Assembly: GCF_030816155.1 (NCBI RefSeq)
Contig: NZ_JAUSXR010000001.1
Coordinates: 1,364,001-1,428,000, forward strand
Source of the DNA: Arthrobacter woluwensis
GTDB taxonomy: Bacteria > Actinomycetota > Actinomycetes > Actinomycetales > Micrococcaceae
DNA: 64,000 nt
Direction: 5' to 3'
In this document: piece after piece, positions 1 through 8,399 of the stretch
Layout: the number at the start of each line of letters is the position of its first letter
Position numbering within the stretch: position 1 is the first letter of the stretch
The notes under the pieces: model-generated
What the model saw: only the letters and a program-made list of their open reading frames with translations
The model's database searches: none
Told to the model about the DNA's origin: nothing
Translations under genes and position numbers: made by a program

Positions 1-1
1 T

Positions 2-898
2 AAGAGCGGCAGCCTGGACCTGCCGGGAATCCCGGATCTCCAGTCCATCCAGCCGGACCGTCTGCAAGGACTCAGCGTCCTGGAAGTCGTGACGGGCCGG
101 GCGTCTGCTTTGCTGGCGAAGTCGTCCGCCGCGGAGAACACCGTGCGGTCTCTCACCGACCAGGAGCAGCGCGCTGAGGCTGAGCGGCAGCGTCTGGCAG
201 ACGACGCGCGGCAGAAGCTCGGCGCCGCCCAGGCCGCGAAGACCGCCATGGACACGCAGCTCGCCCAGCAGAAGCAGCACGGCCAGGAACTCACGGCGCA
301 GCTCGCCTCGCTGAAGGGGACCACGGCGTCCGTCGAAGCCCGCTACCAGCAGGGCCAGGAGGCCCTTGCCGCCTACGAAGCGGCTCAGGCCGCCAAGCGC
401 GCCGCCGCCGAGCAGCGTGCCCGGGAACAGGCCGCGGCGGCTGCAGCGGCTGCGGAACAGGAACACGAGCGGGAGCTGGCCGCAGCCAACGCGACGCAGG
501 CAGGTTCTGCAAGCGGTCCGGCGCCCAGCACGCCTGACCCGGCGCCTCAGCCGCCCGTCGTCGTGCCGCCGGACACCGGGGGAGCCGTCAACGACCCTGC
601 CGGGGCTCAGTCCTATGCGGCCGGCCGGTTGGGATCCTACGGCTGGGGCCAGGACCAGTTCCAGTGTCTGCAACTGCTGTGGACGCAGGAGTCGAGCTGG
701 CTCACGACGGCGACGAACGCCTCCTCGGGCGCTTACGGCATCGCGCAGGCACTCCCCGCAGGCAAGTATGCCAGCGCCGGCAGCGACTGGCTCACGAACT
801 ATCGCACGCAGATCGAATGGGGCCTCGGTTACATCCGGGACCGCTACGGCTCACCGTGCGGCGCCTGGGCGCACGAAGTCTCCAACAACTGGTACTGA
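2..898 (+). CDS. Secreted lytic transglycosylase-like protein (5' end outside window)
   Basis: The reading frame is open from the first bases of the window, so the true start and any signal peptide lie upstream. The visible part begins with a long Ala/Gln/Glu-rich coiled coil (roughly the first 150 visible residues), then a Pro-rich linker, then a C-terminal lysozyme-like domain of about 90 residues. That domain contains the LWTQESSW motif, whose Glu is the expected catalytic acid, and ASSGAYGIAQALP, both typical of actinobacterial SLT domains. The family cleaves peptidoglycan glycan strands outside the membrane. A coiled coil before the SLT domain suggests a cell-wall remodelling enzyme held in an extended form. 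The next gene is convergent, with its stop 20 bp away. Confidence 0.8.
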   Translation, partial: KSGSLDLPGIPDLQSIQPDRLQGLSVLEVVTGRASALLAKSSAAENTVRSLTDQEQRAEAERQRLADDARQKLGAAQAAKTAMDTQLAQQKQHGQELTAQLASLKGTTASVEARYQQGQEALAAYEAAQAAKRAAAEQRAREQAAAAAAAAEQEHERELAAANATQAGSASGPAPSTPDPAPQPPVVVPPDTGGAVNDPAGAQSYAAGRLGSYGWGQDQFQCLQLLWTQESSWLTTATNASSGAYGIAQALPAGKYASAGSDWLTNYRTQIEWGLGYIRDRYGSPCGAWAHEVSNNWY

Positions 899-918
899 CC
901 CGGTTTCCCTACCCTGCC

Positions 919-1767
919 TCACCACTTGAGTCCGCGCCCCACGATCGCGCGGATCAGGGCGTCGCTCACTTCGGTGTTCGCCGAGGGATTCCGGATCAGG
1001 GTGAAATCCACGTCCCCCACGGGCGGCAGATCGAAGCGCCGGGTGATGACCGTCAGGTCCTCCGGGATGAGGGTCGAGGGCATGACCGCGACGCCGAGCC
1101 CGGCCCGGACGGCCGCCAGCACACCGGCGATCTGCCGGGTGGAGCACGTGACCTTCCAGCGCCGCCCCTGCGATTCCAGGGCGTCGATGGCCAGGCGCCG
1201 GCTCAGGCTCGGCGCCGGGTAGGCGACGAGCGGCACGGGGGCGTCGTCGGGCAGCACGGTCTGTTCCAGTCCGACCCACGCGAACGTGTCGTGGCGCGCC
1301 ACTTCACCTTCGGCGGTTCCCGCCACCCATTTGACGAACACGAGGTCCAGTTGCCCGGCTTTGAGACGCCGGTGCAGCTGATCGCTCTGGCCGACGGTGA
1401 GTTCCAGGTTGATCTCGGGATAGAGCTGCCGGAACTCGCGCAGGATCCTGGGCAGGCTCGTGTTCGCCAGATCGTCCGCAGCGCCGAAGCGCAGCCGCCC
1501 CCGCATGGCCGAACCGGCGAAGTATCGGGCCGCGGCATCCTGTTCCGCCAGGATGGTCCGGGCGAAGCCGGCCATCGCATCGCCGTTGTCGGTGAGGCGC
1601 ACCTCCCGGGTGTCGCGCACGATCAGGGACCTCTTCGCCGCGGCCTCGAGCTTCTGGACGTGCTGGCTGACGGTGGGCTGGGCCAGGCCGAGCCGCTGCG
1701 CGGCCTGGGTGAAGCTCAGGGTCTCGGCCACTGCCAGGAAGGACCGGAGGTGAACAGGATCGAACAT
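919..1767 (-). CDS. LysR-family transcriptional regulator
   Basis: A 282-residue LTTR of normal family length. Residues 1-60 form the winged HTH (RSFLAVAETLSFTQAAQRLG, then the QPTVSQHVQKLE recognition helix), followed by the periplasmic-binding-protein-like effector domain. I chose the ATG at 1767 because a GAGGAAGG ribosome site lies about 8 nt upstream; an in-frame ATG 84 nt further up would add a poorly conserved tail. The gene is divergent from an MFS exporter at 1935, the standard arrangement in which an LTTR controls its neighbour. The shared intergenic DNA contains overlapping inverted repeats that could be its operator. The effector is not predictable from sequence. Confidence 0.88.
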   Translation of the reverse strand: MFDPVHLRSFLAVAETLSFTQAAQRLGLAQPTVSQHVQKLEAAAKRSLIVRDTREVRLTDNGDAMAGFARTILAEQDAAARYFAGSAMRGRLRFGAADDLANTSLPRILREFRQLYPEINLELTVGQSDQLHRRLKAGQLDLVFVKWVAGTAEGEVARHDTFAWVGLEQTVLPDDAPVPLVAYPAPSLSRRLAIDALESQGRRWKVTCSTRQIAGVLAAVRAGLGVAVMPSTLIPEDLTVITRRFDLPPVGDVDFTLIRNPSANTEVSDALIRAIVGRGLKW

Positions 1768-1830
1768 GAAACGGCCTTCCTCGTGACGGTCCGTGGGAGC
1801 CGGAACCCCGTGTTCCCGGTCATCCACGAT

Positions 1831-1861
1831 CATTGCGATAGGCAATGGCACTTATAGCCAT
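1831..1861. promoter_or_regulatory. Candidate LysR operator: two overlapping inverted repeats
   Basis: CATTGCGATAGGCAATG (1831-1847) has 6-bp perfect arms and fits the T-N11-A LTTR form. It overlaps ATGGC-N7-GCCAT (1845-1861). A third half-site, GCAATG, lies at 1873-1878. The cluster sits between the divergent LysR and MFS genes, where an autoregulatory LTTR site is expected. Confidence 0.5.
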
Positions 1862-1934
1862 AATTCCCTTTTGCAATGAAACGGCGCAAGCCTACGGTGG
1901 ACTCACACTCCGAGAACCTGAACCGAGGACTTCC

Positions 1935-3302
1935 GTGACGCCCCCTCCGGCCGCCGTGCCGCCCGCCGCATCCCAGACCGCCAGCCCCGCGACCCAGCCC
2001 CTCGCCGTCGTCTCCGAAAAGCTCCCGTGGCGGCAGACCTTCAATTCGCTCTCCATCCCCAACTTCAGGATCTTCACCGCCGGGCACTTCGTGGCGGTCA
2101 TCGCGATCTGGATGCAGCGCATCGCGCAGGACTGGCTCGTGCTCCAGCTGTCCGGTTCAGTGACGGCCGTCGGCGTGACCGCGGCGCTGCAGTTCCTCCC
2201 GTCGCTCATGCTGGGACCGTGGGGCGGCGCCCTCACGGACCGGTTGCCCAAGCGGCGGATCCTCATCGCGACCCAGAGCGTTGCGGCGCTTCTGGCGGCA
2301 AGCCTCGCCGTCCTGGCGCTCAGCGGCCGCATCGAAGTGTGGCACTGCTACCTGATCGCGCTGATCCTCGGCCTGGTGACGGTCCTCGACCAGCCCGCGC
2401 GTCAGGTGTTCGTCAACGAGCTCGTGGGACCGGAGCATCTCCGGAACGCGATCAGCGTGAATTCGACCGTTTTCCAGCTCGGCGGGCTGATCGGGCCCTT
2501 CCTGGCCGGCGTGCTGCTCACCGCGGTCGGCGCCGGGTGGGCTTTCGCGATCAACGCGGTGGCGTGCTGTTGCACCGTGCTGAGCCTGACCGCCATGAAC
2601 CGCGACCGACTGCACGTCACCGCTCCGGCGCCTCGCCGGAAGGGCATGGTGCGCCAGGCGGTCCAGTACGCGCTCCGCAAGCCCACCATCCGCTGGCCCT
2701 GGCTCATGGCGGCCTTCGTGTCGCTCTTCGCCCTCAGCCTTCCCGTGCAACTGGCAGCCTTCGCGGACCGGGTGTACGACGCCGGCGCCGGCGGCTACGG
2801 CCTGCTCAATGCCATGCTCGCGCTGGGTGCGCTTCTGGGCGCCATCACCTCCACGCGCCGGCGTCGGCTCCAGGTCCGGTCCGCGGTTTTTGCCGCAGGA
2901 GCGTACGGGGTCATGCTCTGCATCGCCTCCCAGACGCCCGGGCTGGCGGCCTTCTGTGTCCTGATGGTGTGTTCAGGGTTCTGCTCGTTGCTCTTCCTGA
3001 CCGCCGCCAACCAGCTCGTGCAGACGAGTTCCAACACCGCCATCCGGGGCCGCGTGATGAGTCTGTACCTGGTGGTGCTCATGGGCGGCCAGGCGATCGG
3101 CGGGCCGATGATGGGTTCCCTCGCGGAGCACTTCGGACCCCACCTCTCGCTGTTCGTCTCCGGCCTGGTGCCCGCCGTGGCCGCGGCTGTCGTCTCGGTG
3201 GTCCTGGCACGGCAAGGGAAGCTCCGGCTCCAGGTGCGGCTGCGAGGCTACCGCCCGTCGTTCCGGATCGCAGGAGGTGCGGCGCGAGCCGCCGACAGTT
3301 GA
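1935..3302 (+). CDS. MFS transporter (drug/siderophore exporter type)
   Basis: A protein of about 455 residues with some ten to twelve predicted membrane segments. The loop after the second segment carries the MFS signature GGALTDRLPKRR. The domain layout resembles the EntS/DHA3-like exporters of the MFS_3 group. I place the start at the GTG at 1935, after GAGGA at 1925; the frame extends further upstream but runs through the intergenic operator. The N-terminal 45 residues are Pro/Ala-rich and probably cytosolic. It is divergent from the LysR regulator, which probably controls it. The substrate is unknown; export of a small toxic molecule is the likely role. Confidence 0.85.
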   Translation: MTPPPAAVPPAASQTASPATQPLAVVSEKLPWRQTFNSLSIPNFRIFTAGHFVAVIAIWMQRIAQDWLVLQLSGSVTAVGVTAALQFLPSLMLGPWGGALTDRLPKRRILIATQSVAALLAASLAVLALSGRIEVWHCYLIALILGLVTVLDQPARQVFVNELVGPEHLRNAISVNSTVFQLGGLIGPFLAGVLLTAVGAGWAFAINAVACCCTVLSLTAMNRDRLHVTAPAPRRKGMVRQAVQYALRKPTIRWPWLMAAFVSLFALSLPVQLAAFADRVYDAGAGGYGLLNAMLALGALLGAITSTRRRRLQVRSAVFAAGAYGVMLCIASQTPGLAAFCVLMVCSGFCSLLFLTAANQLVQTSSNTAIRGRVMSLYLVVLMGGQAIGGPMMGSLAEHFGPHLSLFVSGLVPAVAAAVVSVVLARQGKLRLQVRLRGYRPSFRIAGGAARAADS

Positions 3303-3374
3303 GAGAGCACTCCCGGTTGGCCCGGCCCCGGTTAGGCTGAAGGGGTTCCTCGCATCCCGATAGAAGGCAGGCCC

Positions 3375-3629
3375 ATGCAAGAGTCACCCAATCCGCTCGT
3401 GCCCAACGGCTGGGAAGTGGGTGCCGTGGTCATCGGCGCCGTCATCGTGGTGCTGGCCATCGTGGCGTGGGTCCTGCTGCTCCTGCGGAAACCGCTCACT
3501 CCGGCATACCGGCTGGTGCTGGCCCTCGCGGTCCTGATGTTCCCGGTGCTGGGCCCGCTCGCGGCGATCCTCATCTCGCTCCGGGCACCCCGTCCGGGTC
3601 AGGCTCCAGTGGCGGGGCGGCAGGACTGA
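3375..3629 (+). CDS. Small two-pass membrane protein, hypothetical
   Basis: An 84-residue protein with two hydrophobic segments (about residues 16-36 and 47-68) joined by a short RKPLTPAYR turn, ending in a short basic/polar tail. It has an ATG start preceded by GAAGG. The pattern resembles small PLDc_N-like or membrane-anchor proteins, but I cannot assign a function. A TAGGCT hexamer at 3333-3338 could be its -10 element. It is convergent with the glycosyltransferase gene that follows. Confidence 0.6.
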   Translation: MQESPNPLVPNGWEVGAVVIGAVIVVLAIVAWVLLLLRKPLTPAYRLVLALAVLMFPVLGPLAAILISLRAPRPGQAPVAGRQD

Positions 3630-3653
3630 ACCGGGGCTGATCGACCCCGGGAG

Positions 3654-4814
3654 TCACTGGCCGGCGGCGTCCTCGGCGATACGCTTCGACACCGCGGCCG
3701 GCATGGTGGAGCAGGAGTCGCCCGAGTTCCGGTCCGCCGCGTGGTCGCTGGCCAGATCGGTGATGCCGACGGTCGCCACGGTCGCCTGCCAGCCACCCAT
3801 GCCCTCGATCTGGCGCGGCACCCAGACATTGGCCGCGCCGTTGATGAGGTCCCAGGCGAGCGGATCGGCGCTCGGGCCGAGGTCGATGCCACCCTGCGGC
3901 GCGCGGCGCACCCGCTCCGGCAACGGAAGGACGCCCATGAGCTGGCCCGCCTGGTGTTCAGTCATCGCCCAGGGCGGAGTGTTGTAGTAGTACCAGCTCG
4001 CGGCGCAGATCCCGTACAGCTTCGGGGCGAACTGCGCGTAGTTGAGATAGAGCTCCAGGACCCTCTTAGCCGGAACCGTCAGACTCATCTCGGTGGCGAG
4101 ACCGGCTTCCAGAGTCTTGCGCACGGGGTCCTGGCTGGGCCAGAGATAGATGTTCTTGACCAATTGCTGGGGAATGGTCGAACCGCTGGGGTCCTTCTCG
4201 CCCTTCTGCCACGCTTCGGCCCGCTGGGTCAGTTCCTCCCAGGTAAACGCCCCGACGCGGGTGCCGAGCTGCTCGTCCTCGTGGGCGATGGTCGCGGCCA
4301 GGGCGAAGCGGCTCATGTGGTCGATCGAGACGTACTGGTACACGATCGGCTCGCCACTCTGGAACATGTACGACGTCCGCGGGGGCGTGAACCAGTTGTA
4401 GCTGAGCACCGACAGGAACTGCACCACGACGAGCACCGCGATGCTCACCATGACGCGCTTGAAGACCTTGCGGCGGCGAGGCGGCTTGGTGGATGCGCCC
4501 GGAACCGTGGATGCGCCCGGATGCAGGGTGCCGTGGGGAGCGCTGCGCCGGTCTGCGCCGGCCGACCGGGTCGGCGGGGCGACGGCGGGGGAGGGTGCGG
4601 CGCCGCGGAACCGCTTCTCCCGGCGAGGGCGTCGGCCGCGCGGCGGTGCTGCCTGTTCCGGCCGGGTCCCCTGGGCCTCCGGCCGGGTTCCCTGGCCCTC
4701 CGGCCCGCCGTGGTATCCGGAGGCGCCGGGTTCGTCGGACGGCAGGCCCCGCTGGGCCTCGATCCGCCCCGTGCGCGCGGCCTGCCAGGAGTGATTCGGT
4801 GGTTCGGAGCGCAT
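3654..4814 (-). CDS. Monofunctional peptidoglycan glycosyltransferase (GT51, MtgA-like)
   Basis: A 386-residue protein with a disordered, Pro/Arg-rich cytoplasmic tail (1-115), one membrane segment (about 121-140) and an extracytoplasmic GT51 domain. The catalytic Glu is in AHEDEQLG (Glu179), and GSTIPQQLVKN (211-221) is the conserved G-S-T-x-x-Q-Q-L-x-K-N motif. There is no transpeptidase domain, so it should polymerise lipid II into glycan strands without cross-linking. The N-terminal tail is unusually long and contains a short tandem repeat (QGTRPEA, QGTRPEQ at 41-54) and two GAST-containing repeats. The ribosome-binding site upstream of the ATG is weak, so the true start could lie further in. 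Confidence 0.82.
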   Translation of the reverse strand: MRSEPPNHSWQAARTGRIEAQRGLPSDEPGASGYHGGPEGQGTRPEAQGTRPEQAAPPRGRRPRREKRFRGAAPSPAVAPPTRSAGADRRSAPHGTLHPGASTVPGASTKPPRRRKVFKRVMVSIAVLVVVQFLSVLSYNWFTPPRTSYMFQSGEPIVYQYVSIDHMSRFALAATIAHEDEQLGTRVGAFTWEELTQRAEAWQKGEKDPSGSTIPQQLVKNIYLWPSQDPVRKTLEAGLATEMSLTVPAKRVLELYLNYAQFAPKLYGICAASWYYYNTPPWAMTEHQAGQLMGVLPLPERVRRAPQGGIDLGPSADPLAWDLINGAANVWVPRQIEGMGGWQATVATVGITDLASDHAADRNSGDSCSTMPAAVSKRIAEDAAGQ

Positions 4815-4842
4815 GGCCGCAGTGTAGAGGAGCTTCCTTGAA

Positions 4843-4882
4843 GGGCTCTGACAGCCTGGTCAGGACCGAGCCGTCAGAGCCC
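4843..4882 (-). terminator. Inverted repeat downstream of the mycoredoxin gene
   Basis: GGGCTCTGAC (4843-4852) and GTCAGAGCCC (4873-4882) form a perfect 10-bp stem with a 20-nt loop, 20 nt beyond the stop of the minus-strand gene. There is no clear U tract, so a factor-independent terminator is possible but not certain. It also lies just upstream of the GT51 gene. Confidence 0.4.
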
Positions 4883-4902
4883 CCACCCGACAGCCTGCGC
4901 TG

Positions 4903-5160
4903 TCAGACCCCGAGGCGTTCCTTGACCTCGGCGGCACTCGGGTTCGTGGCGGCGGACCCGTCCGGGAACAGCACGGTCGGGACGGTGCGGTTGCCGTTGT
5001 TGAGCTGTTCCACCAGTTCGGCCGTGCCCGGGACCTCTTCGATGTTGATCTCCTGGTAGCCGATGCCCTGGGCGTCGAGCTGCTTCTTCAGGCGCTTGCA
5101 GTAACCGCACCATTCGGTGGAGAACATGGTGATGCTGCCGGATTCGGGGGTGAAGTCCAC
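4903..5160 (-). CDS. Mycoredoxin / glutaredoxin-like protein
   Basis: An 85-residue thioredoxin-fold protein with the redox motif CGYC at residues 18-21 after FSTEW, and the cis-proline TVP motif at 59-61. Size and motifs match actinobacterial mycoredoxin-1, which reduces mycothiol mixed disulfides in the cytosol. I chose the GTG at 5160 because GAGAGGA lies 5 nt upstream and the protein then has the family length; the frame continues upstream to 5406 but with a Pro/Ala-rich sequence that is not conserved. It stands alone, divergent from the alpha/beta hydrolase. Confidence 0.85.
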   Translation of the reverse strand: MDFTPESGSITMFSTEWCGYCKRLKKQLDAQGIGYQEINIEEVPGTAELVEQLNNGNRTVPTVLFPDGSAATNPSAAEVKERLGV

Positions 5161-5249
5161 GGGTTCCTCTCGGGTCTGTCTCTGAACATCTGCAGACCAC
5201 AACAGTACGGCGTGCTGCTTTCTTCCCTGTTTTCTTCCCGTGGCGCGGA

Positions 5250-5284
5250 CGGCTGGTGCAGGAGAGGCGGCTGGTGCAGGGGAG
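5250..5284. repeat. Two-copy 18-bp-period tandem repeat
   Basis: CGGCTGGTGCAGGAGAG (5250-5266) is repeated with one change at 5268-5284, giving a period of 18 bp. It lies in the divergent intergenic region between the mycoredoxin and hydrolase genes. No function is evident. Confidence 0.55.
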
Positions 5285-5329
5285 AATCCCGGGGGTGACA
5301 TCGGACCCCGATGCGGGTAGACAAGTGAC

Positions 5330-6097
5330 ATGACCTCCTTCGTCACCTCAGCAGACGGCACCCGGATCGCGTACGAAGCCCAGGGGAGCGGACACCCGCT
5401 CCTCATCGTGGGCGGCGCCCTGAACGATAAGAACTCCGCCGCCGGCTACGTCCCGCTCCTGGAGGACGCCTTCACCGTGGTCCGCTACGACCGCCGTGGC
5501 CGCGGCGAGTCGGGGGACACCCGGCCGTGGTCCGCGGAACGCGAGATCGAGGACCTGAAAGCCGTCGCCGAGGAGTTCGACGGGCCGGTCTCAGTGTACG
5601 GGCACTCGTCAGGCGCCATCCTGAGTCTCCTCGCCGTCGCCGCCGGACTCCCGGCGCGACGCGTCGTCACCTATGAACCTCCTTTCCTGACGGAACAGAC
5701 CACGGACTGGCGCGCCTTCGCCGAGCAGCAGCGCGAGGCGGCGGCCGAGGGCCGCCCCGGTGACGCGGTGGAGAACTTCATCCGCCACGTCGGCGCGCCG
5801 TGGGACCCGTCGATGCGGCAGATGCCGTTCTGGGCGGGTCTCGAAGCCCTGGGTCACACGGTCACCTACGACCTGCAGATCGTGGGTGACAGTTCGGTCC
5901 CTGTCGAGGAGCTCGCCCGCATCGAGGCTCCGGTGCTCTCGCTGTACGGCGGCGACAGCCCGCAGTGGGCCGAGACCTCCGCGGAGGCCGTGGCTGCGGC
6001 GGTTCCTGACGGCAAGGCGCTGGCCATCCCGGGGCAGACCCACAATTCGGACCCGGCCGCGCTCGTGCCGCAGATGAGGGCGTTCCTGCTCGGCTGA
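5330..6097 (+). CDS. Alpha/beta-fold hydrolase
   Basis: A 255-residue soluble protein with the alpha/beta-hydrolase layout. The nucleophile elbow is GHSSG (Ser93), the VRYDRRGRGES segment precedes it, and the C-terminal GQTHN supplies the likely catalytic His. The acid is probably in SLYGGDSPQW. There is no signal peptide. No ribosome site is visible before the ATG; a TAGACA hexamer 6 nt upstream suggests a leaderless transcript. Members hydrolyse esters, lactones or similar substrates and the substrate cannot be predicted here. Confidence 0.82.
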   Translation: MTSFVTSADGTRIAYEAQGSGHPLLIVGGALNDKNSAAGYVPLLEDAFTVVRYDRRGRGESGDTRPWSAEREIEDLKAVAEEFDGPVSVYGHSSGAILSLLAVAAGLPARRVVTYEPPFLTEQTTDWRAFAEQQREAAAEGRPGDAVENFIRHVGAPWDPSMRQMPFWAGLEALGHTVTYDLQIVGDSSVPVEELARIEAPVLSLYGGDSPQWAETSAEAVAAAVPDGKALAIPGQTHNSDPAALVPQMRAFLLG

Positions 6098-6121
6098 CCC
6101 CCCGGGAACCACCCCATTTGC

Positions 6122-6160
6122 TGACGCATCGTCACCATCTCCCGTCAGGCCGATGCGTCA
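6122..6160. promoter_or_regulatory. Perfect 10-bp inverted repeat before the DedA-like gene
   Basis: TGACGCATCG (6122-6131) and CGATGCGTCA (6151-6160) are perfect complements with a 19-nt loop. The repeat ends 11 nt before the chosen ATG and begins 24 nt after the hydrolase stop. It could be a terminator for the hydrolase or an operator/5'-UTR hairpin for the next gene; no U tract follows it. Confidence 0.5.
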
Positions 6161-6171
6161 CACTGGAAGGG

Positions 6172-6675
6172 ATGGACTTCCTCCTCAATCTCCCGTTCCA
6201 CGTGGCGTTCCCGGTGCTGTTCGTGATCGTCATGTGCCGCGCCAACGCCACGTATTGGATCGGGCGGGGCGCGGTCAACGGGCTGGAGAAGACCAGGCTC
6301 GCGCATCGGCTGAGCGGAGCCGAGGCGGGCACCGCGAAACGCTGGATCGCGAAGTGGGGGCCAGGCGCCGTCGTCGTCTCCTTCCTCACCATCGGCATCC
6401 AGACCGCGGTGAACTTCACCGCGGGCGCGGGGCGCATGCCCCTCAAGCGCTACCTTCCCGCCGTCACCGTGGGTTCCCTCATCTGGGCCCTTCTCTACGC
6501 GACCGCGATCCTCGCGCTGATCGACACCTGGTTTGGTCTCATGGCGGGCTCGCCGTGGGCCTGGGTCGCAGCGGCGCTCGTGGTCCTGGCCGTTGTAGCG
6601 TTGGTACTTGTACGACGACGGCGACGCAGCCTGCGCGCGGCCGTCTCCCCGGTGGATGCCGACGTCAAGCCCTGA
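6172..6675 (+). CDS. DedA/VTT-like small membrane protein
   Basis: A 167-residue membrane protein with several hydrophobic segments and a polar stretch (WIGRGAVNG...AKRWIAKWGPGAVVVS) of the kind found in DedA/SNARE-associated (VTT) domains. The family acts in the membrane, probably in lipid-carrier flipping or proton-linked homeostasis. I chose ATG 6172, which follows GGAAGGG closely; an earlier in-frame ATG at 6118 lies inside the inverted repeat region and would add non-conserved residues. The protein is shorter than typical DedA proteins (about 200 residues) and ends in a basic RRRRR stretch. Confidence 0.7.
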   Translation: MDFLLNLPFHVAFPVLFVIVMCRANATYWIGRGAVNGLEKTRLAHRLSGAEAGTAKRWIAKWGPGAVVVSFLTIGIQTAVNFTAGAGRMPLKRYLPAVTVGSLIWALLYATAILALIDTWFGLMAGSPWAWVAAALVVLAVVALVLVRRRRRSLRAAVSPVDADVKP

Positions 6676-6729
6676 CCGCCTCGGCGAGCCCACCTCCACG
6701 CGCTGGGCTCCAGCGAGGAAGGACGCGGT

Positions 6730-7545
6730 GTGAACCTGCCCGAACTGGCCGGAGGGGACTCCTACTACGTCCCACTCGGCGACGGTCGATACCAGTCCAC
6801 GATTCACGCGCAGGGCGCCTGGAATCCCCACGAGCAGCACATGGCCCCGGCCAGTGGGCTCATGGTCCACGAACTGGCGAAGCATGATCCGCGGCCCGAA
6901 CTGCGCATGGCGCGGCTCTCCTTCGAGATCCTCGGCCTCATCCCCGGTGGCGAGTTCTCCATCCGCTGTCAGACGATCCGGCCCGGCAAGACCATCGAAC
7001 TGGTTCAGGCCGAACTGCTGGCGCCCGATGCCAAGGGTGTGGAGCGCGTGGCGATCCGCGCCTCCGCCTGGCGCCTCATCATGACCGACACCTCGGCCAT
7101 TGCAGCGGTCGAGGACGAACCGATGCCGTCGCTCGAGGAATGCGATCCCTTCGACGTGGCCTCGCTCTGGCCGGGCGGTTACATCGCCTCGATCGACGTC
7201 CGTGTGGCCCGGCACCACCGGCGGGGCAACGGCTGCGTCTGGGTCTCCACCCGGCACCCGCTCGTCGCAGGCGAGGACGTGCCCGAATGGGTGCGGCTCA
7301 TGGGGCTCGTGGACACCACCAACGGCATCGCCGCGCGGGAGAAGCCGGGTCCCGGTGGGTACGCCTGGCCGAACACGGATCTGCAGATCCACCTCTACCG
7401 TCAGCCCTCCGGCACGTGGCTCGGCCTGGACAACTCGGTCTCCTTCGGCGCGGACGGGATCGGCCTGACCTCCACGGTCCTGCATGACGTCCACGGCCCG
7501 TTCGGCCGGGCCGAGCAGATCCTCACCATCCGGGCCGTGGGATGA
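6730..7545 (+). CDS. Acyl-CoA thioesterase-like (double hot-dog) protein
   Basis: A 271-residue protein recognisable as a TesB/4HBT_3-type thioesterase, with two hot-dog halves. Supporting segments are QGAWNPHEQHMAPASGL near the N terminus, the RMARLSFEIL strand/helix and LGLDNSVSFGADGIGL in the C-terminal half. It probably hydrolyses acyl-CoA esters in the cytosol. The GTG start is preceded by GAGGAAGG. The stop overlaps the start of the lipoate ligase-like gene by 4 nt (ATGA), so the two are translationally coupled. Confidence 0.75.
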   Translation: MNLPELAGGDSYYVPLGDGRYQSTIHAQGAWNPHEQHMAPASGLMVHELAKHDPRPELRMARLSFEILGLIPGGEFSIRCQTIRPGKTIELVQAELLAPDAKGVERVAIRASAWRLIMTDTSAIAAVEDEPMPSLEECDPFDVASLWPGGYIASIDVRVARHHRRGNGCVWVSTRHPLVAGEDVPEWVRLMGLVDTTNGIAAREKPGPGGYAWPNTDLQIHLYRQPSGTWLGLDNSVSFGADGIGLTSTVLHDVHGPFGRAEQILTIRAVG

Positions 7546-8312
7546 CCGGTCGGCACGCGGCCGCCGTCCCGCCACTGACTGTCGCGCCCCTGACCGTGGT
7601 GCATCAGGAGCGCACCCTCGGGCCGGCGGAGGACCTGGACCTGGCGCTCCGCCTGCTCCGCCGCGCCCAGGACGGACTGATCGGCCCCACCTTGCGCCTG
7701 TACCGGCCTGAGCCGACGGTGGCCTTCGGGCAGCGGGACGCCAAACTGCCGGGGTTCGACGCCGCGGCGCAGGCCTGCCGTGACCGGGGCTTTGAGCCCC
7801 TGATCCGGAAAGCGGGCGGCCGTGCCGCGGCCTACCACCGGGGGTGCCTCGTGGTCGACCACATCGAGCCGCGCGCGGATGCGATCGCGGGGGCGAAGGC
7901 ACGGTTCTCGCACTACGGCGAGCTCCTGGCCGATGCCCTGCGGTCGCTGGGCGTGCTGGCCGCCGTCGGGGAGATCCCGGGGGAGTACTGCCCCGGGGAG
8001 TTCAGTGTCTACGGTGACGACCCCGTCTTCCCCTCGCACCAGGTCAAGCTCATCGGCACGGCGCAGCGCGTGGTCTCGGGCGCCTGGCTCTTCAGCTCGG
8101 TGATCGTGGTGGAGGACTCCGGTCCCTTGCGGGAGGTCCTGACGGACTCGTATGCGGCGCTTGGTCTCGAGTGGAGTCCCGCGACGGCGGGAAGCGTGCA
8201 GGACCTGTCGCCGGACCTGCGGGTGGAGGACGTCATGGGTGCGGTCGTTGCCCGCTACTCCCAGGAGACTCCGCTGGCCCGTGCCAGCATGGAGAGCCTG
8301 CTGGGCGACTGA
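7542..8312 (+). CDS. Lipoate-protein ligase A family protein
   Basis: A 256-residue member of the biotin/lipoate ligase (BPL_LplA_LipB) family. RKAGGRAAAYHRG (89-101) corresponds to the R-x-x-G-G-x-x-V-x-H substrate loop, and KLIGTAQR (169-176) matches the K-x-x-G-x-A-Q-R lipoyl-AMP binding motif including the catalytic Lys. It probably attaches lipoate or octanoate to E2 or H proteins. The family is broad and a salvage ligase cannot be separated from an octanoyltransferase by sequence alone. It overlaps the thioesterase gene by 4 nt; the combination suggests octanoyl/lipoyl metabolism, but that is inference. Confidence 0.78.
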   Translation: MTGRHAAAVPPLTVAPLTVVHQERTLGPAEDLDLALRLLRRAQDGLIGPTLRLYRPEPTVAFGQRDAKLPGFDAAAQACRDRGFEPLIRKAGGRAAAYHRGCLVVDHIEPRADAIAGAKARFSHYGELLADALRSLGVLAAVGEIPGEYCPGEFSVYGDDPVFPSHQVKLIGTAQRVVSGAWLFSSVIVVEDSGPLREVLTDSYAALGLEWSPATAGSVQDLSPDLRVEDVMGAVVARYSQETPLARASMESLLGD

Positions 8313-8399
8313 AGCGGCCCGCTGCCGAGTGGTCCGTCATGTCAAAGGCTCCTTTCAGAATCCCTCGATATCGGCCAGGGTCCACGATAGGCTCGGGTC

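Noticed and set aside
1845..1934. MFS protein beginning at the earlier ATG 1845
   Set aside because: The extra residues run through the inverted-repeat operator and have no ribosome site; GTG 1935 after GAGGA is better.
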